From assembly GCF_001584165.1 (NCBI RefSeq), contig NZ_CP013233.1:806001-870000 (forward strand): a DNA stretch of 64,000 bases. Direction: 5' to 3'. This DNA comes from Collimonas arenae. Its GTDB lineage: Bacteria; Pseudomonadota; Gammaproteobacteria; Burkholderiales; Burkholderiaceae_D. The position numbers and the translations under genes were made by a program. The notes beneath the pieces were generated by a model that saw only the letters and a list, made by a program, of their open reading frames with translations, was not told the DNA's origin and ran no database searches. Below, one piece after another: positions 47,183 through 57,235 of the stretch; position 1 is the stretch's first letter; every line of letters begins with the position of its first letter.

Positions 47183-48490
47183 ATGATGAATGCTCGCAAC
47201 AAGGCTCTGAATGAATTGACGGCGCTCAGCCGCTTCGTATTCTGTTCTCGCAACAGTACGCAGGCAGAATGGCTGGGCGCTGCGCTCGGCAAGTGGGGAA
47301 CGCTATTGCAGGAAAAGGCCGAGGTGGCCGAACTGCTGCCGCGCATAGTTGAGCTCAATCCGTTGCTGGTGCTGCTGGATTTTTCCGGCGTCGAGCATGC
47401 ACACGATAGTGCTAGCGTCATCACGGCCGATTTTCTCGGCACCACGGCGCATGCGATTGAACTGGCGCAGGCGCTGGCCAAGAAGGCCCCGGGTTTGCCG
47501 TTGGTGGCGGTCGGATCGATGACGTTTCCGGAAGGAGCGATTGCGGCTTTGCGTGCCGGTGTCAGTGATTTTATCGATGTCAGCGCTTCTGAAGAGGAGG
47601 CGCGCGATGTCGTCCAGCGAGTATTGGCCAAGGCAGCGGCGCGTGCGCCGGCGCAGGTCAAGCGTGGCCAACTGGTGACCTTGCTGGGTGTACGTCCCGG
47701 CATTGGAACCAGCACGCTGGCAGTCCACCTGGCCGACATGATCCAGCAACGCGGCGCAACCGCAGCAGGCAGCAAGCGGCTGCCAACAGATAGTCGCGTG
47801 GCCCTGCTGGATCTCGGCCTGCCTGCCGGCGATGGCAAGCTTTATCTGAGTGCGGCCGGCAATTTCGATTTTGCCGAGGCGGTGCGCAACCTGCGCCGTT
47901 TCGATGAAACGCTGGTGCACACCGCATTGCCACGCAGCCCCGGCGGCGTTACCGTCATTTCATTGCCGCATAGCCTGAGCGAAATGCGCACCGTATCGCA
48001 TCATGACGCGCTGGCTCTGCTGGATCGGCTGCGTCTGTATTTCGATGTGCTGATCGCCGATCTCGGCGGCTTCTCCAACCATGAATTCATCGCCAACCTG
48101 GCCGGCGCTGCCGACCAGGTCTGGCTGGTGACAGACCAAAGTGTCGGCGCTCTGGTATCGCTGGCGGGCACCTTGCAGGAATTGAACGGCCGTCATCCGG
48201 ACGACGGCAAGAGGCGCCTGGTGGTGAATCGCTACGATGACCGTTTTGGCATGGCGGCTGCGCAGATTGCTGAACGCTTCAAATTGCCATTGCTGGCGAC
48301 CTTGCCGGAGCGCACGCTGAAGCTGACCTCCAGCGCCAATCGCGGCAAGTTGCTGCATGAAGTCGCCCCGCACGATCACTACGTGCGGGCGATCGATGGC
48401 CTTATCGATGGCTTGCTTGAGCACGATGAGGTGGTGCCCCATAAGACGAAGATGGGGCATTGGCTGCCGAAGATTATGTTGCGAAAGTAA
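47183..48490 (+). CDS. tadZ: Tad pilus localisation ATPase TadZ/CpaE
   Basis: A 435-residue protein with an N-terminal atypical receiver-like domain (FCSRNSTQAEWLGAALGKW, then LLDFSGVEHAHD). A MinD/ParA-like ATPase domain contains LVTLLGVRPGIGTSTLAVHL as deviant Walker A (GIGTS) and VLIADLGGFSN. TadZ positions the pilus machine at the pole. Starts ATG 47183 or 47186, with no strong ribosome site. Lies 21 bp after the secretin gene. Confidence 0.9.
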   Translation: MMNARNKALNELTALSRFVFCSRNSTQAEWLGAALGKWGTLLQEKAEVAELLPRIVELNPLLVLLDFSGVEHAHDSASVITADFLGTTAHAIELAQALAKKAPGLPLVAVGSMTFPEGAIAALRAGVSDFIDVSASEEEARDVVQRVLAKAAARAPAQVKRGQLVTLLGVRPGIGTSTLAVHLADMIQQRGATAAGSKRLPTDSRVALLDLGLPAGDGKLYLSAAGNFDFAEAVRNLRRFDETLVHTALPRSPGGVTVISLPHSLSEMRTVSHHDALALLDRLRLYFDVLIADLGGFSNHEFIANLAGAADQVWLVTDQSVGALVSLAGTLQELNGRHPDDGKRRLVVNRYDDRFGMAAAQIAERFKLPLLATLPERTLKLTSSANRGKLLHEVAPHDHYVRAIDGLIDGLLEHDEVVPHKTKMGHWLPKIMLRK

Positions 48491-48556
48491 GATCGACTTG
48501 CGCCGCTGCCATGGGATCGACATGCAACGGCCTCTGATGAAAGACGGGAGAGCCAC

Positions 48557-49912
48557 GTGAGTAACCAGATTGAATTTGCCGACGACGATCAAACGTTCTC
48601 GAATACGCAGGAATTCCAGGACATCAAGACCGCGGCCTATGATCACCTCTTGACCCGGATCGAAGAACTGGGTGCGGAGTTCGGGCGTTGGTCACGCAGC
48701 GCGATCCAGCAATTCGTCAATCTGGATGTCGACGGCTTCGTGCGGCTGCAGCGGATCCCGTTGAATGAAGCTGAGGTGCGTCAGATTGCAGATGCCCTGA
48801 CCAAGGAGCTGGCCGGTCTCGGGCCGCTGGAAGACCTGCTGGCTGATGTGACAGTCGAAGATATTCTGATCAACGGCTATAACGATGTATTCGTGTCGCG
48901 CCACGGCGTGCTGCAGCGCGAGACATTACGGTTTACCGACAACGCCCATTTGCTGCGCATCGTGCGCCGTATCCTGGCACCTCTGGGGCGTCGCCTCGAC
49001 GAATCGAATCCGATGGTCGATGCGCGCCTGCCGGACGGCGGCCGTCTCAACGTGGTGATCGAACCGTTGTCGGTGGATGGACCGATGGTATCGATCCGGA
49101 AGTTCCGCAAGGAACCGCTGAAGCCAACTGACCTGCTCAATCTCGGCACCATGAATCAGGAGATTTATTCTTTGCTGGATAATGCGGTCAAGGCGCGCTG
49201 CAATATCCTGGTCTCAGGCGGCACCAGCTCCGGCAAGACGTCGCTGCTGAATGCGCTGGCTTTCTTTATCCCGGAAAACGAACGCGTGGTGACGGTCGAG
49301 GATACTGCCGAACTGTCACTCAACCACCCGCACGTGGTTCGGCTGGAATCGCGTCTGGGTGGTTTCGAGGGCAGTGGCGCGGTCAGTATCCGCGACTTGA
49401 TCCGCAACAGCCTGCGCATGCGGCCGGACCGCATTATCGTCGGCGAAGTGCGCGGCGCCGAAGTGTTGGAAATGCTGCAAGCGATGAATACCGGTCATGA
49501 TGGATCGATGGGCACGATCCACGCCAATACGCCGCGCGAATGCCTGTACCGGATCGAAATGCTGGCGGGCTTCGCCGGTTTCCAGGGTAGCGAAAGCAGC
49601 CTGCGTCGGCAAATCGCCGGCGCACTCGATTTCATCGTACAAATTGGGCGGCTGTCCAACGGTCGCCGGCGGATCGTCTCGATTACCGAGGTAACCGGCA
49701 TGGGCGACAACATCATCACCTTGCAGGAACTGTACAAGCACGAAAGTTATATCGCGCCGGATGGCGAGGAAGCCGACCGCTGGGTGTCGCTCGGGATATT
49801 TCCTCATGCGCCGAAACTGCAACGCCAGCGCCAGCTCGGGCAACAGAGTACCGGAAGTCCGCATACCGGCAGCTTTGGCGCCAGCACCGGCGGCCAGACC
49901 GGGAGACGCTAG
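48557..49912 (+). CDS. tadA: Tad pilus assembly ATPase TadA/CpaF
   Basis: A 451-residue type II/IV secretion ATPase that powers pilus assembly. Walker [17 protein letters not shown] near residues 219-234, the Asp box around [12 protein letters not shown], and Walker [16 protein letters not shown] with the following His box [18 protein letters not shown] 48557 follows GGGAG at six bases. 66 bp after tadZ and 2 bp before tadB. Confidence 0.96.
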   Translation: MSNQIEFADDDQTFSNTQEFQDIKTAAYDHLLTRIEELGAEFGRWSRSAIQQFVNLDVDGFVRLQRIPLNEAEVRQIADALTKELAGLGPLEDLLADVTVEDILINGYNDVFVSRHGVLQRETLRFTDNAHLLRIVRRILAPLGRRLDESNPMVDARLPDGGRLNVVIEPLSVDGPMVSIRKFRKEPLKPTDLLNLGTMNQEIYSLLDNAVKARCNILVSGGTSSGKTSLLNALAFFIPENERVVTVEDTAELSLNHPHVVRLESRLGGFEGSGAVSIRDLIRNSLRMRPDRIIVGEVRGAEVLEMLQAMNTGHDGSMGTIHANTPRECLYRIEMLAGFAGFQGSESSLRRQIAGALDFIVQIGRLSNGRRRIVSITEVTGMGDNIITLQELYKHESYIAPDGEEADRWVSLGIFPHAPKLQRQRQLGQQSTGSPHTGSFGASTGGQTGRR

Positions 49913-49914
49913 CC

Positions 49915-50844
49915 ATGCGGATTGCATTATGGCTACTGGCGGCAGCCTTGTTATTGGGCGGCATCGCGCTATGGCTCTGGCAGCGAGCGCAGAGACGCTC
50001 GCGGCAGGACGTCAGCGCGGCGTTCGTCGACCGCCAGTTGCAGGGCATGCAGCCGATGCAGCCGCAAACTCAGGAAGCAATCGGCCAGCAACCCCAGCTG
50101 CATGTGCAGATCGAAGCGGTGCGTCATTTTTTCCTGCGCGCCGGCATCCAGCAACCGGATGGCCGTCTATATGCCAATTTGCTGGTGCCTGGAATGGTGC
50201 TGGTCCTGCTGGCGCTCGTGTTCGGCGGGTGGCTATCTGCACTAGGGACGCTGATTCTTTACGTGATGTTGGTGGCCTTCTACTTCTGGCTGAAAACATC
50301 CCGCCTGCAGCGAACCATGGTGCGGCAACTGCCTGGCTTTCTGGATACGCTGGTGCGCCTGGTCACCATCGGCAACAGTATCGGCTCTGCGTTCCAGACC
50401 GGTATTGTCGGCACCGAAGGACCATTGCGGGTGGTGCTGGATCGTGCCAATCGCCAGGTCCAGGCCGGCGTCGAACTGGAGCAGGCGCTGCGCCAGCAGG
50501 CGGCGATCTTTCATTTCAAGGAGTTGGACCTGGTCGCGGCGGTGATCGGTGTTTCATCCCGCTTCGGCGGGCGCTCGGATCTGGTGCTGGAGCGCATGGC
50601 GGCTTTCATGCGCGACCTGGAGCATGCGCAGAACGAATTGGTATCGTTGTCGGCGGAAATCCGGCTGTCGGCCTGGGTCATGGGCGTATTGCCGATTGCC
50701 ATCGTCATGTTTCTGATCATTTTCAACAACAGCATGTTTGTCAATATGTGGCTTGACCCGATCGGCCGCAAGATGATGATAGGCGCGGCGCTGCTGGAAG
50801 TGATCGGCAGCTACAGCCTGTACCGGCTGGCGAAGACGGTATAG
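49915..50844 (+). CDS. tadB: Tad pilus inner-membrane platform protein TadB
   Basis: A 309-residue GspF-like protein with an N-terminal helix (IALWLLAAALLLGGIALWLW), a second pair near residues 90-125 (MVLVLLALVFGGWL) and a C-terminal pair. The central T2SSF domain is LVRLVTIGNSIGSAFQ through LVLERMAAFMRDLE. It forms the platform on which TadA acts. Adjacent to tadA and tadC. Confidence 0.93.
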   Translation: MRIALWLLAAALLLGGIALWLWQRAQRRSRQDVSAAFVDRQLQGMQPMQPQTQEAIGQQPQLHVQIEAVRHFFLRAGIQQPDGRLYANLLVPGMVLVLLALVFGGWLSALGTLILYVMLVAFYFWLKTSRLQRTMVRQLPGFLDTLVRLVTIGNSIGSAFQTGIVGTEGPLRVVLDRANRQVQAGVELEQALRQQAAIFHFKELDLVAAVIGVSSRFGGRSDLVLERMAAFMRDLEHAQNELVSLSAEIRLSAWVMGVLPIAIVMFLIIFNNSMFVNMWLDPIGRKMMIGAALLEVIGSYSLYRLAKTV

Positions 50845-50875
50845 CCGGCGCGGACATAGATGAGGTGGAGTTAAG

Positions 50876-51829
50876 GTGAGCACAACACAACATACGCTGA
50901 TCGTACTGGCGATCCTGCTGCTGGCTTCGGCTCTGTTGCTGGTTGGCGGTGCGCTGCTGGGGCGGGCATGGCGCCTCAAGCGCAACCTCGACACCGTCGA
51001 ACAGAAGATTGCCGCGCACGATCATCCGACCGGCGCCGCTGCGATGCCGGCGCAGTTGCCCTGGAAAGAGCGTCTGGTGGCGCTCAGTGCTGATTGGCTG
51101 GATACGCCGTTGGGGCGGCAATTGGTGGCCGAAGAGGATCGCCATCTGCTGGACCAGTGCGGCGTCAATGACAGGCACGGCAAGGCCTGGTTCTTTTTTG
51201 CGCGGGTGGTGCTGGCAATCTGTTTGCCGTTGATCGGCCTGTTCCTGTTCGGGTCAGGAGTCGGACTCAAGTTGTTGCTGATTCTGTTTTTTGGCATGGC
51301 ACTTGGCTACATGCTGCCGAAATGGGTCATGCAACGCGTTGCCAAGAAGCGTCAGAAATTGGCTGCGGAGGAACTGCCGTTGCTGATCGATTTGCTGCGC
51401 TTGCTGCAAGGCGTGGGATTGTCGGTCGACCAGAGCCTGCACGTGATTGAAAACGAGTTCAGCAACGTGCTCAAGGTACTGGGCCAGGAGCTGGCCATTG
51501 CCGGACGCCAGTACAGCACCGGACGCAGCCGGGAGCAATCGATGCGGCGGTTCTCAACCATATTCGATAACGAAGATCTGCATGCCGTATCGCGTTTGCT
51601 GGTGCAGGTCGAGCATCACGGTGGCGCCGTGCAGGAGCCGCTGAAGCAATTCAGCGAGCGCATTCGCGAGCAACGCAAACTGGACATGAAAGAAAAGATA
51701 GGGAAGCTGACTGTGAAGATGACGGGAGTCATGGTGGTGACCCTGCTTCCTGGTCTGTTGGTGATTACCGGAGGCGTTGGTTTTCTGGCTGTGATCCGGG
51801 CCTTGTCGAAAATGGGAGCAAATATATGA
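50876..51829 (+). CDS. tadC: Tad pilus inner-membrane platform protein TadC
   Basis: A 317-residue second GspF-like platform protein, with hydrophobic segments at the N-terminus, near residues 105-150 and at the C-terminus (VMVVTLLPGLLVITGGVGFL). The T2SSF domain begins AAEELPLLIDLLRLLQGVGL. GTG 50876 follows GGAG at five bases. Its stop overlaps the tadD start (ATGA at 51826-51829). Confidence 0.92.
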   Translation: MSTTQHTLIVLAILLLASALLLVGGALLGRAWRLKRNLDTVEQKIAAHDHPTGAAAMPAQLPWKERLVALSADWLDTPLGRQLVAEEDRHLLDQCGVNDRHGKAWFFFARVVLAICLPLIGLFLFGSGVGLKLLLILFFGMALGYMLPKWVMQRVAKKRQKLAAEELPLLIDLLRLLQGVGLSVDQSLHVIENEFSNVLKVLGQELAIAGRQYSTGRSREQSMRRFSTIFDNEDLHAVSRLLVQVEHHGGAVQEPLKQFSERIREQRKLDMKEKIGKLTVKMTGVMVVTLLPGLLVITGGVGFLAVIRALSKMGANI

Positions 51830-52686
51830 GTGATAGGAAATCGTTACGCTCCGTGCGAGCCCAAAGGCGCTCCGGACCGTTCCTGGCGGTCATCTTTGGA
51901 ATCGCATTGCTCGCGCTCGGCGGTTGCGCCAGCAATTCGGCCCGCGTGTATGCACAACAAAATGAAGCGGCGCAATTGCGCCAGCAGGCGGAAGAGAAGG
52001 CGCCGACACCGGACAACAAAGGCATGTATCTGGGGCTGATACGGCAGATGCAGGAGCGGGGCATGTATTTTGCCTCGCTGGCACATATCGATGCCTATGA
52101 GCAGCAGAACGGCAGCACCCCGGAGGTACAGCGCTTGCGTGCCGATGCATTGCGTGAAACCAGGCAGGGCGCGGCGGCGGAGGCAGCCTATCGCAAGTTG
52201 CTGAGTACCACCGAAGCAGGTGCGGCCTGGCATGGTCTCGGTTTGCTGGCGGCGCAGAACAGCGATTATAAAGGGGCCGCGATAGCGTTGCGGGAGGCGG
52301 TCAAGCGTGAGCCGACCAATCCCGTCATGTTGAGTGACCTGGGCTTTGCATTGTTGCGAAGCGGCGATGTCGCCAGCGCCCGGGTGCCATTGGCGCAGGC
52401 TGCTGAACTGGCGCCGGACAATCGCAAGATGATCGGCAATCTGGCGCTCTTGTTGCTGGTTTCGGGTGATGGCGAGAAAGCACGCGCAGTCATGGATAAG
52501 GCAGCGTTATCCGCTGACAGCCGCGCCACGGTATACCGACTGGCGGCCGAAATCGGCCAGGCGCCGCAGCCGGTAGTGATGGCGATACCAAGCGCGGCTG
52601 CCGCCAAAGCCACCAGTTCCGTACCGGTGCTGCCGACGGCGACGCCGTTCCAGTCGATGCTGGACCGTTTTGGCAATGGCGGCTAA
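51826..52686 (+). CDS. tadD: Tad pilus TPR lipoprotein TadD
   Basis: A 286-residue lipoprotein with lipobox LALGGCAS near residue 34 and tetratricopeptide repeats (AWHGLGLLAAQNSDYKGA, NPVMLSDLGFALLRSGDV and AGEL-type helices). In Tad systems TadD acts as a pilotin-like factor for the secretin and pilus assembly. Overlaps tadC by the ATGA junction. Confidence 0.9.
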   Translation: MSDRKSLRSVRAQRRSGPFLAVIFGIALLALGGCASNSARVYAQQNEAAQLRQQAEEKAPTPDNKGMYLGLIRQMQERGMYFASLAHIDAYEQQNGSTPEVQRLRADALRETRQGAAAEAAYRKLLSTTEAGAAWHGLGLLAAQNSDYKGAAIALREAVKREPTNPVMLSDLGFALLRSGDVASARVPLAQAAELAPDNRKMIGNLALLLLVSGDGEKARAVMDKAALSADSRATVYRLAAEIGQAPQPVVMAIPSAAAAKATSSVPVLPTATPFQSMLDRFGNGG

Positions 52687-52734
52687 TGGCGACAGGTTGC
52701 GATACTGCTTCTTTTCTTTTTCACGAGGTAGCAA

Positions 52735-53169
52735 ATGAAAATGCAAATACCGTTACATCGTTATTTCCAGTTGACCGGCTGTGCGTTGTTGGCGACAGCC
52801 TTGATCCCGACTGTGTTTGCACAGGACATGACGTCGCGCAACGGCAGGTTGACGCAACCGGTTGTGAACGCTACTGCAAATGCGCCGGTGCAGGAAGCTG
52901 CGCAGGTGGCGGGAGCCGTGCCAGAAGGGCCGGCTGCGGCGGCCAGCCAGGCGGAAACGCCAACGCCAACGCCACGCGAAAGGGAAAGCACGGTACGCGT
53001 CGGTGACGTGACCCGCTTGCTGCTGCAGGCGCAGGTCGATGGCCGTGTCGCGGGACCGCGTCAGCCGATGCTGGGAGTGACAGCCACCGCCAGCTGGCAG
53101 CGTTACCTGGACAGCTTCAAGCACCCGTTGCCGGAAAATTTTGAAAAGAAAGTGACGAGCAACAATTAA
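52735..53169 (+). CDS. DUF3613 protein of the Tad locus
   Basis: A 144-residue periplasmic protein. It has a signal peptide ending near PTVFAQ, an Ala/Pro/Thr-rich linker, and a conserved end: DVTRLLLQAQVDGRVAGPRQ, LGVTATASWQRYLDSFKHPL. DUF3613 members are found almost only in Tad loci of Burkholderiales; function not known. ATG 52735 follows a GAGG. Confidence 0.83.
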   Translation: MKMQIPLHRYFQLTGCALLATALIPTVFAQDMTSRNGRLTQPVVNATANAPVQEAAQVAGAVPEGPAAAASQAETPTPTPRERESTVRVGDVTRLLLQAQVDGRVAGPRQPMLGVTATASWQRYLDSFKHPLPENFEKKVTSNN

Positions 53170-53208
53170 CAATCCGGAATTTCTCCAAGCAACCTTGAAC
53201 CGAATCGA

Positions 53209-55326
53209 ATGCCCTCCATGACCTCATCGCGCATCCAGTCGCCATGCCATCTTCCTGTCCGCCGCATACGGCGCGACAGGCTGCGGCAGCATGGTTCGGT
53301 TGCGGTGATGGCAGCCATTTTCCTCTCGGTGATCGTGATCTTGCTGTCGTCGATTGATATCGGCTACATGTTTTATATGCGGCGGGATTTGCAGAAGACG
53401 GCTGATCTGGCGGCGCTGGCTGGTGCGCAGATGTTGGCCAGTTCGCAAACCTTTACCAGCACTGCCACCACATGCGGATCAGGTGACCCGCCGGTGCTAG
53501 CGGCCAGGGCCAATGCCCAGACCAATGGCTTTGCCACGGGTACACCCAGCACTGCTGCCAATACACTGACCGTAACGTGCGGCCGCTGGGACCCGGTCGC
53601 CAACGCGGCGATGGCGCCAAACTATTTTTCCACTCCGACTGCACCCAACACCAGGTTGAACGCGGTCAAGGTGATCTTGTCCCAGTCCGTTCCGACTTTT
53701 TTCGGCTGGGGGACACATACCATCAATGGCCAGGCGATAGCATCGATCAGCGATCCTTATGCTGCGTTTTCGGTTGGATCCAAATTATTGGCGCTCAACG
53801 GAGGCGTGGTACCGGGCTTGCTATCAGCGATCGGGCTCAACCTGAACGGCACATCGCTGGTGTCCTATAACGGCTTGGCGAATGTTTCGGTAACGCCAAA
53901 TGGACTGCTGCAGGCATTGGGTTTTCAAATTCCGCTGCATGCCGATGTCGGCACGGTAACGCAAATACTGCAGGCAAGTACCGCCGGTTGCAGTAACGGC
54001 ATGTGTACGTTGCAGGCGTTGCTGGGAGCAATCACCACAGTCGGTGGCCAGCAGGATCTGATCAGCGCGCTGGGCGGGCTGACGGTGGGCCAACTCAATC
54101 TAATGATTCCGTTATTGTCCGACGCTAGCGGGCAGGGTGGGCTGTTTGTCTTGGCCAACATAGCCGATGCGCAATCTGCGTTGAACGCGAACGTGAACGC
54201 TCTGAATGTATTGAATACTGCTATCGGCATCGCGAACAGTCACCGCTTCGGTAGTGTGAATCTTGGCGCGTCTTTGCCTGGCGTTGCCACGGTGACGACC
54301 CAGGTTGGAATTGTGGAACCGCCGTCGATCGGGATTGGGGGTATTGGCACCACCGCTTTTACCGCGCAAGTTAGGTTGTACACACGCATTCAAAGCAACC
54401 TGTTGAATCTGGGATTATTGAATATTGATTTGCCGTTGATTATCGATGTCGTCAATGGACTAGGTACCCTGACCGACATGTGCACAGCAAAAGATGCCAG
54501 CGGCAACGATCTTGCCACGATCCAGGTTCAGGCTCCGGTGCTGAGTCTCTGTGCTGGCAGCGTCAATAATGTGGTGGATGGCAGCACGGTTTTTTCTACC
54601 AAAGGTGCTTGCAAGCAGAATTTGACAAATTGGCCGATGGTTAATGTGCTTGGCGGCGTACTCACAGTCAATAAGGCCATTGCGATAGATGCGTTGGCGA
54701 ATAACAGCAGCGTGACCTTGAGTAAGGGACAAACCGTTACAACCGGCAATAACAGTCTGCAGATTGGGACAACATTATCAAATTTGTTCAGCGCTTTAAC
54801 AGGTGCCCTGGCAGGTAGTCTGTTCGGAGGTGGCGGCGTGAATAACAATAATTTGGCTGCTGGCTTGTTGAATGGACAGGGGTTGGGTGCGGCGCAGACG
54901 ATGGTCACCAATGCACTTAGTAGCTTGAACAGTTTTGTGAGCGGGTTGAGTACCAGTGTCACTGGAATTTTGGGAAGCCTTTTGACAGTCAACGTGCTGG
55001 GTATCCTGACGAATGTGGGGGGGCTAGTAAACAATTTGCTCAATACAATTGGGCAGGTAGTTAGTGGTTTGCTCTGTTTGGGAAATAGTCAATGCATCCT
55101 GTCGAATCAATTGGCCGGTAGCCAGACTAGCGGCGGTGCTACGATTTCGAATGCGCTGATCACGACAGTGGGCCTTCTCATCAATCTGTTGCAGCCGATC
55201 TTGAATGTACTGGGCGGTGCCCTATCGACGATATTGAATGGCCTGCTCGGTATCCAGTTGGGACTAGTCGACGTCAACCTGATGGATTTGAATTGCGGTG
55301 GCACCAGCGTCAAACTGGTTTATTAA
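53209..55326 (+). CDS. tadG: TadG-like Flp pilus protein
   Basis: A 705-residue protein. The N-terminus reads HGSVAVMAAIFLSVIVILLS, SIDIGYMFYMRRDLQKTADL and AALAGAQML, the TadG/TadE-like anchored pattern with the AD..ALAGA motif. The long remainder is low in charge and rich in Asn, Leu, Val, Gly and Thr, for example NLFSALTGALAGSLFGGGG and GILTNVGGLVNNLLNTIG, resembling the composition of the lipoprotein at 39253. Likely extracytoplasmic. Start ATG 53209 or 53218. Confidence 0.87.
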   Translation: MPSMTSSRIQSPCHLPVRRIRRDRLRQHGSVAVMAAIFLSVIVILLSSIDIGYMFYMRRDLQKTADLAALAGAQMLASSQTFTSTATTCGSGDPPVLAARANAQTNGFATGTPSTAANTLTVTCGRWDPVANAAMAPNYFSTPTAPNTRLNAVKVILSQSVPTFFGWGTHTINGQAIASISDPYAAFSVGSKLLALNGGVVPGLLSAIGLNLNGTSLVSYNGLANVSVTPNGLLQALGFQIPLHADVGTVTQILQASTAGCSNGMCTLQALLGAITTVGGQQDLISALGGLTVGQLNLMIPLLSDASGQGGLFVLANIADAQSALNANVNALNVLNTAIGIANSHRFGSVNLGASLPGVATVTTQVGIVEPPSIGIGGIGTTAFTAQVRLYTRIQSNLLNLGLLNIDLPLIIDVVNGLGTLTDMCTAKDASGNDLATIQVQAPVLSLCAGSVNNVVDGSTVFSTKGACKQNLTNWPMVNVLGGVLTVNKAIAIDALANNSSVTLSKGQTVTTGNNSLQIGTTLSNLFSALTGALAGSLFGGGGVNNNNLAAGLLNGQGLGAAQTMVTNALSSLNSFVSGLSTSVTGILGSLLTVNVLGILTNVGGLVNNLLNTIGQVVSGLLCLGNSQCILSNQLAGSQTSGGATISNALITTVGLLINLLQPILNVLGGALSTILNGLLGIQLGLVDVNLMDLNCGGTSVKLVY

Positions 55327-55330
55327 TCAA

Positions 55331-55690
55331 ATGGACATGCACAATAATTTCAACATGACGAACAATCAAACCAGACTCGGTAAGCTGTTTTATTTTTTTG
55401 GATTTGAAAAATTGATCGCACCAGTGCTGATCAAGCTGATCTACTGGATCGGCATGGTGGTGATCCTGGTAGCCGGTGTCGCCAGTTTTTTTAACACTGG
55501 CGGCGGAGTGGGGCGCATGTTGTTGACGCTGGTCGCATTGTTGTTGTCCTTGTTGATCTGGCGCCTGGTAAGCGAGCTGTGGATCCTGGCATTCAATATT
55601 TACCAACGGTTGGTTGAAATTCGTGATTTGCTGTCGCGCCAGGGCCAGGCCGCGGCTGTGATCCAGCCGGTTTTGCGCGACGGCGACTGA
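55331..55690 (+). CDS. DUF4282 small membrane protein
   Basis: A 119-residue protein with two membrane helices (LIYWIGMVVILVAGVASF and MLLTLVALLLSLLIWRLVSE), then FNIYQRLVEIRDLLSRQ, the DUF4282 pattern. It follows tadG by four bases and precedes the activator gene by 12, so it is in the Tad operon. Function unknown. Confidence 0.85.
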   Translation: MDMHNNFNMTNNQTRLGKLFYFFGFEKLIAPVLIKLIYWIGMVVILVAGVASFFNTGGGVGRMLLTLVALLLSLLIWRLVSELWILAFNIYQRLVEIRDLLSRQGQAAAVIQPVLRDGD

Positions 55691-55702
55691 GAAGAGATAA
55701 CC

Positions 55703-57070
55703 ATGCAGAACAAGCCTTTGCAAGAAAGTCTCGACATATACGTATGGGAAGGCAAATCGGATATCGCAGACCGGATTTCTCAGTGTCTGGCGAGTTTCGA
55801 TATCGAGGTGATCCGTGCCGACGAAATGCCGGTGACGCGCGATCAGGTATCGGCGCGGCCGTCGATTGCAGTGATTTCCGTCACCGTGATTGAACAGGCC
55901 CAGTTCTCTGCCGACGCCTGGCAAAAATCGCATGGCATGCCGGTGATCTGGGTGGCGGAAGTGGGGCGTGCAGCCAATCCACGTGTGTATCCGGTCGAGT
56001 ATTCACACATCCTGATGCTCGATTTCACCTGCGCCGAATTGCGCAAACTGGTATTCCGGCTGGCTTCCGAGCTGCATGCCAGCGCCAGCGCTGATCGCAT
56101 GCCGCAGCCATTGATTGCGCAATCCGAATGCATGCAGATGCTGGTCTCCGAGGCGGAAGCCTTCGCCGATTGTGAGTCCAGCGTGCTGATCGTCGGTGAG
56201 ACCGGTGTCGGCAAGGAGCGCATCGCGCAACTGCTGCACCAGCGCCATGGTCGTTATCGGCATGGACCGTTTGTCGCCGTCAACTGCGGCGCGATTCCGG
56301 ACGGCTTGTTCGAGTCGCTGTTCTTCGGTCATGCCAAGGGCGCGTTTACCGGCGCCTTGCTGGCACATAAAGGCTATTTCGAACAGGCCGATGGCGGTAC
56401 TCTTTTCCTCGACGAGATCGGCGATCTGCCGCTGTACCAGCAGGTCAAGCTGCTGCGCGTGCTGGAGCAAAGCAGCGTGACCCGTCTCGGCTCGCAAACT
56501 GAGGTCAAGCTGGATTTCAGGCTGGTGGCAGCGACCAACCGCAACCTGCGCGAGCAGGTGCAGCAGGACATGTTCCGCGCTGACCTGTATTACCGCCTGG
56601 CGGTGATCGAGTTACGGGTGCCGAACCTTGAAGAGCGCGGCAGCGTCGACAAGATCGCGATTTTCAATACCTTGCTGACCCAGACCTACAGCGACCTTCC
56701 GACGCCTCCGGAGTGGTTATTGGAACAAGTTGCAACGGCAAAGTTCGCGGGGAATGTGCGCGAGTTGCGCAATGTAGCGGAGCGGGTCGGCATCATCTAC
56801 CGGCAGTTAGGAAGTTGGGATCGCGCACGCATCAACCGCGTATTTGAAACGTTGGGAACGATGGAGAGGGCGGCGGAAGGCAATGACTTGAATGCGGTCC
56901 GTAAAAAATGGGATATGACCGAACGCAATCGCATCCTGTCAGTGCTGGATGCCAATGGTTGGCGGCGTCAGGATACTGCCCATGCGTTAGGAATCAGCCG
57001 CAAGGTGCTGTGGGAAAAAATGCGTAAATTCCAGATCGCCGATACCGAGGCGGTTGGCGAGCCGGAATAG
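55703..57070 (+). CDS. Sigma-54-dependent activator (NtrC/Fis family) of the Tad locus
   Basis: A 455-residue regulator. The N-terminal 130 residues look like a pseudo-receiver ([33 protein letters not shown]) without a clear phosphorylatable Asp pocket. The AAA+ domain follows: Walker A GETGVGKE near residue 165, GAFTGA near 213, which contacts sigma-54, Walker [14 protein letters not shown], and [11 protein letters not shown]. The C-terminal Fis-type HTH is [20 protein letters not shown]. It is the last gene of the pilus operon. It probably governs a sigma-54 promoter such as the one at 39184. Confidence 0.93.
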   Translation: MQNKPLQESLDIYVWEGKSDIADRISQCLASFDIEVIRADEMPVTRDQVSARPSIAVISVTVIEQAQFSADAWQKSHGMPVIWVAEVGRAANPRVYPVEYSHILMLDFTCAELRKLVFRLASELHASASADRMPQPLIAQSECMQMLVSEAEAFADCESSVLIVGETGVGKERIAQLLHQRHGRYRHGPFVAVNCGAIPDGLFESLFFGHAKGAFTGALLAHKGYFEQADGGTLFLDEIGDLPLYQQVKLLRVLEQSSVTRLGSQTEVKLDFRLVAATNRNLREQVQQDMFRADLYYRLAVIELRVPNLEERGSVDKIAIFNTLLTQTYSDLPTPPEWLLEQVATAKFAGNVRELRNVAERVGIIYRQLGSWDRARINRVFETLGTMERAAEGNDLNAVRKKWDMTERNRILSVLDANGWRRQDTAHALGISRKVLWEKMRKFQIADTEAVGEPE

Positions 57071-57235
57071 AATTGTGCACGGGGTTGGCCCAGCGGCATC
57101 GATAGCGTTGAAAAATATTGAGAAAATATCATTTTTATAAAAACAGTGCTCAACAACAACAAGTTTACCGCTAGAATTGACTACAATAACGCGGCTTGTA
57201 TCGACAAAAATCATTGTTAGCGAAGGAATCAGGGG

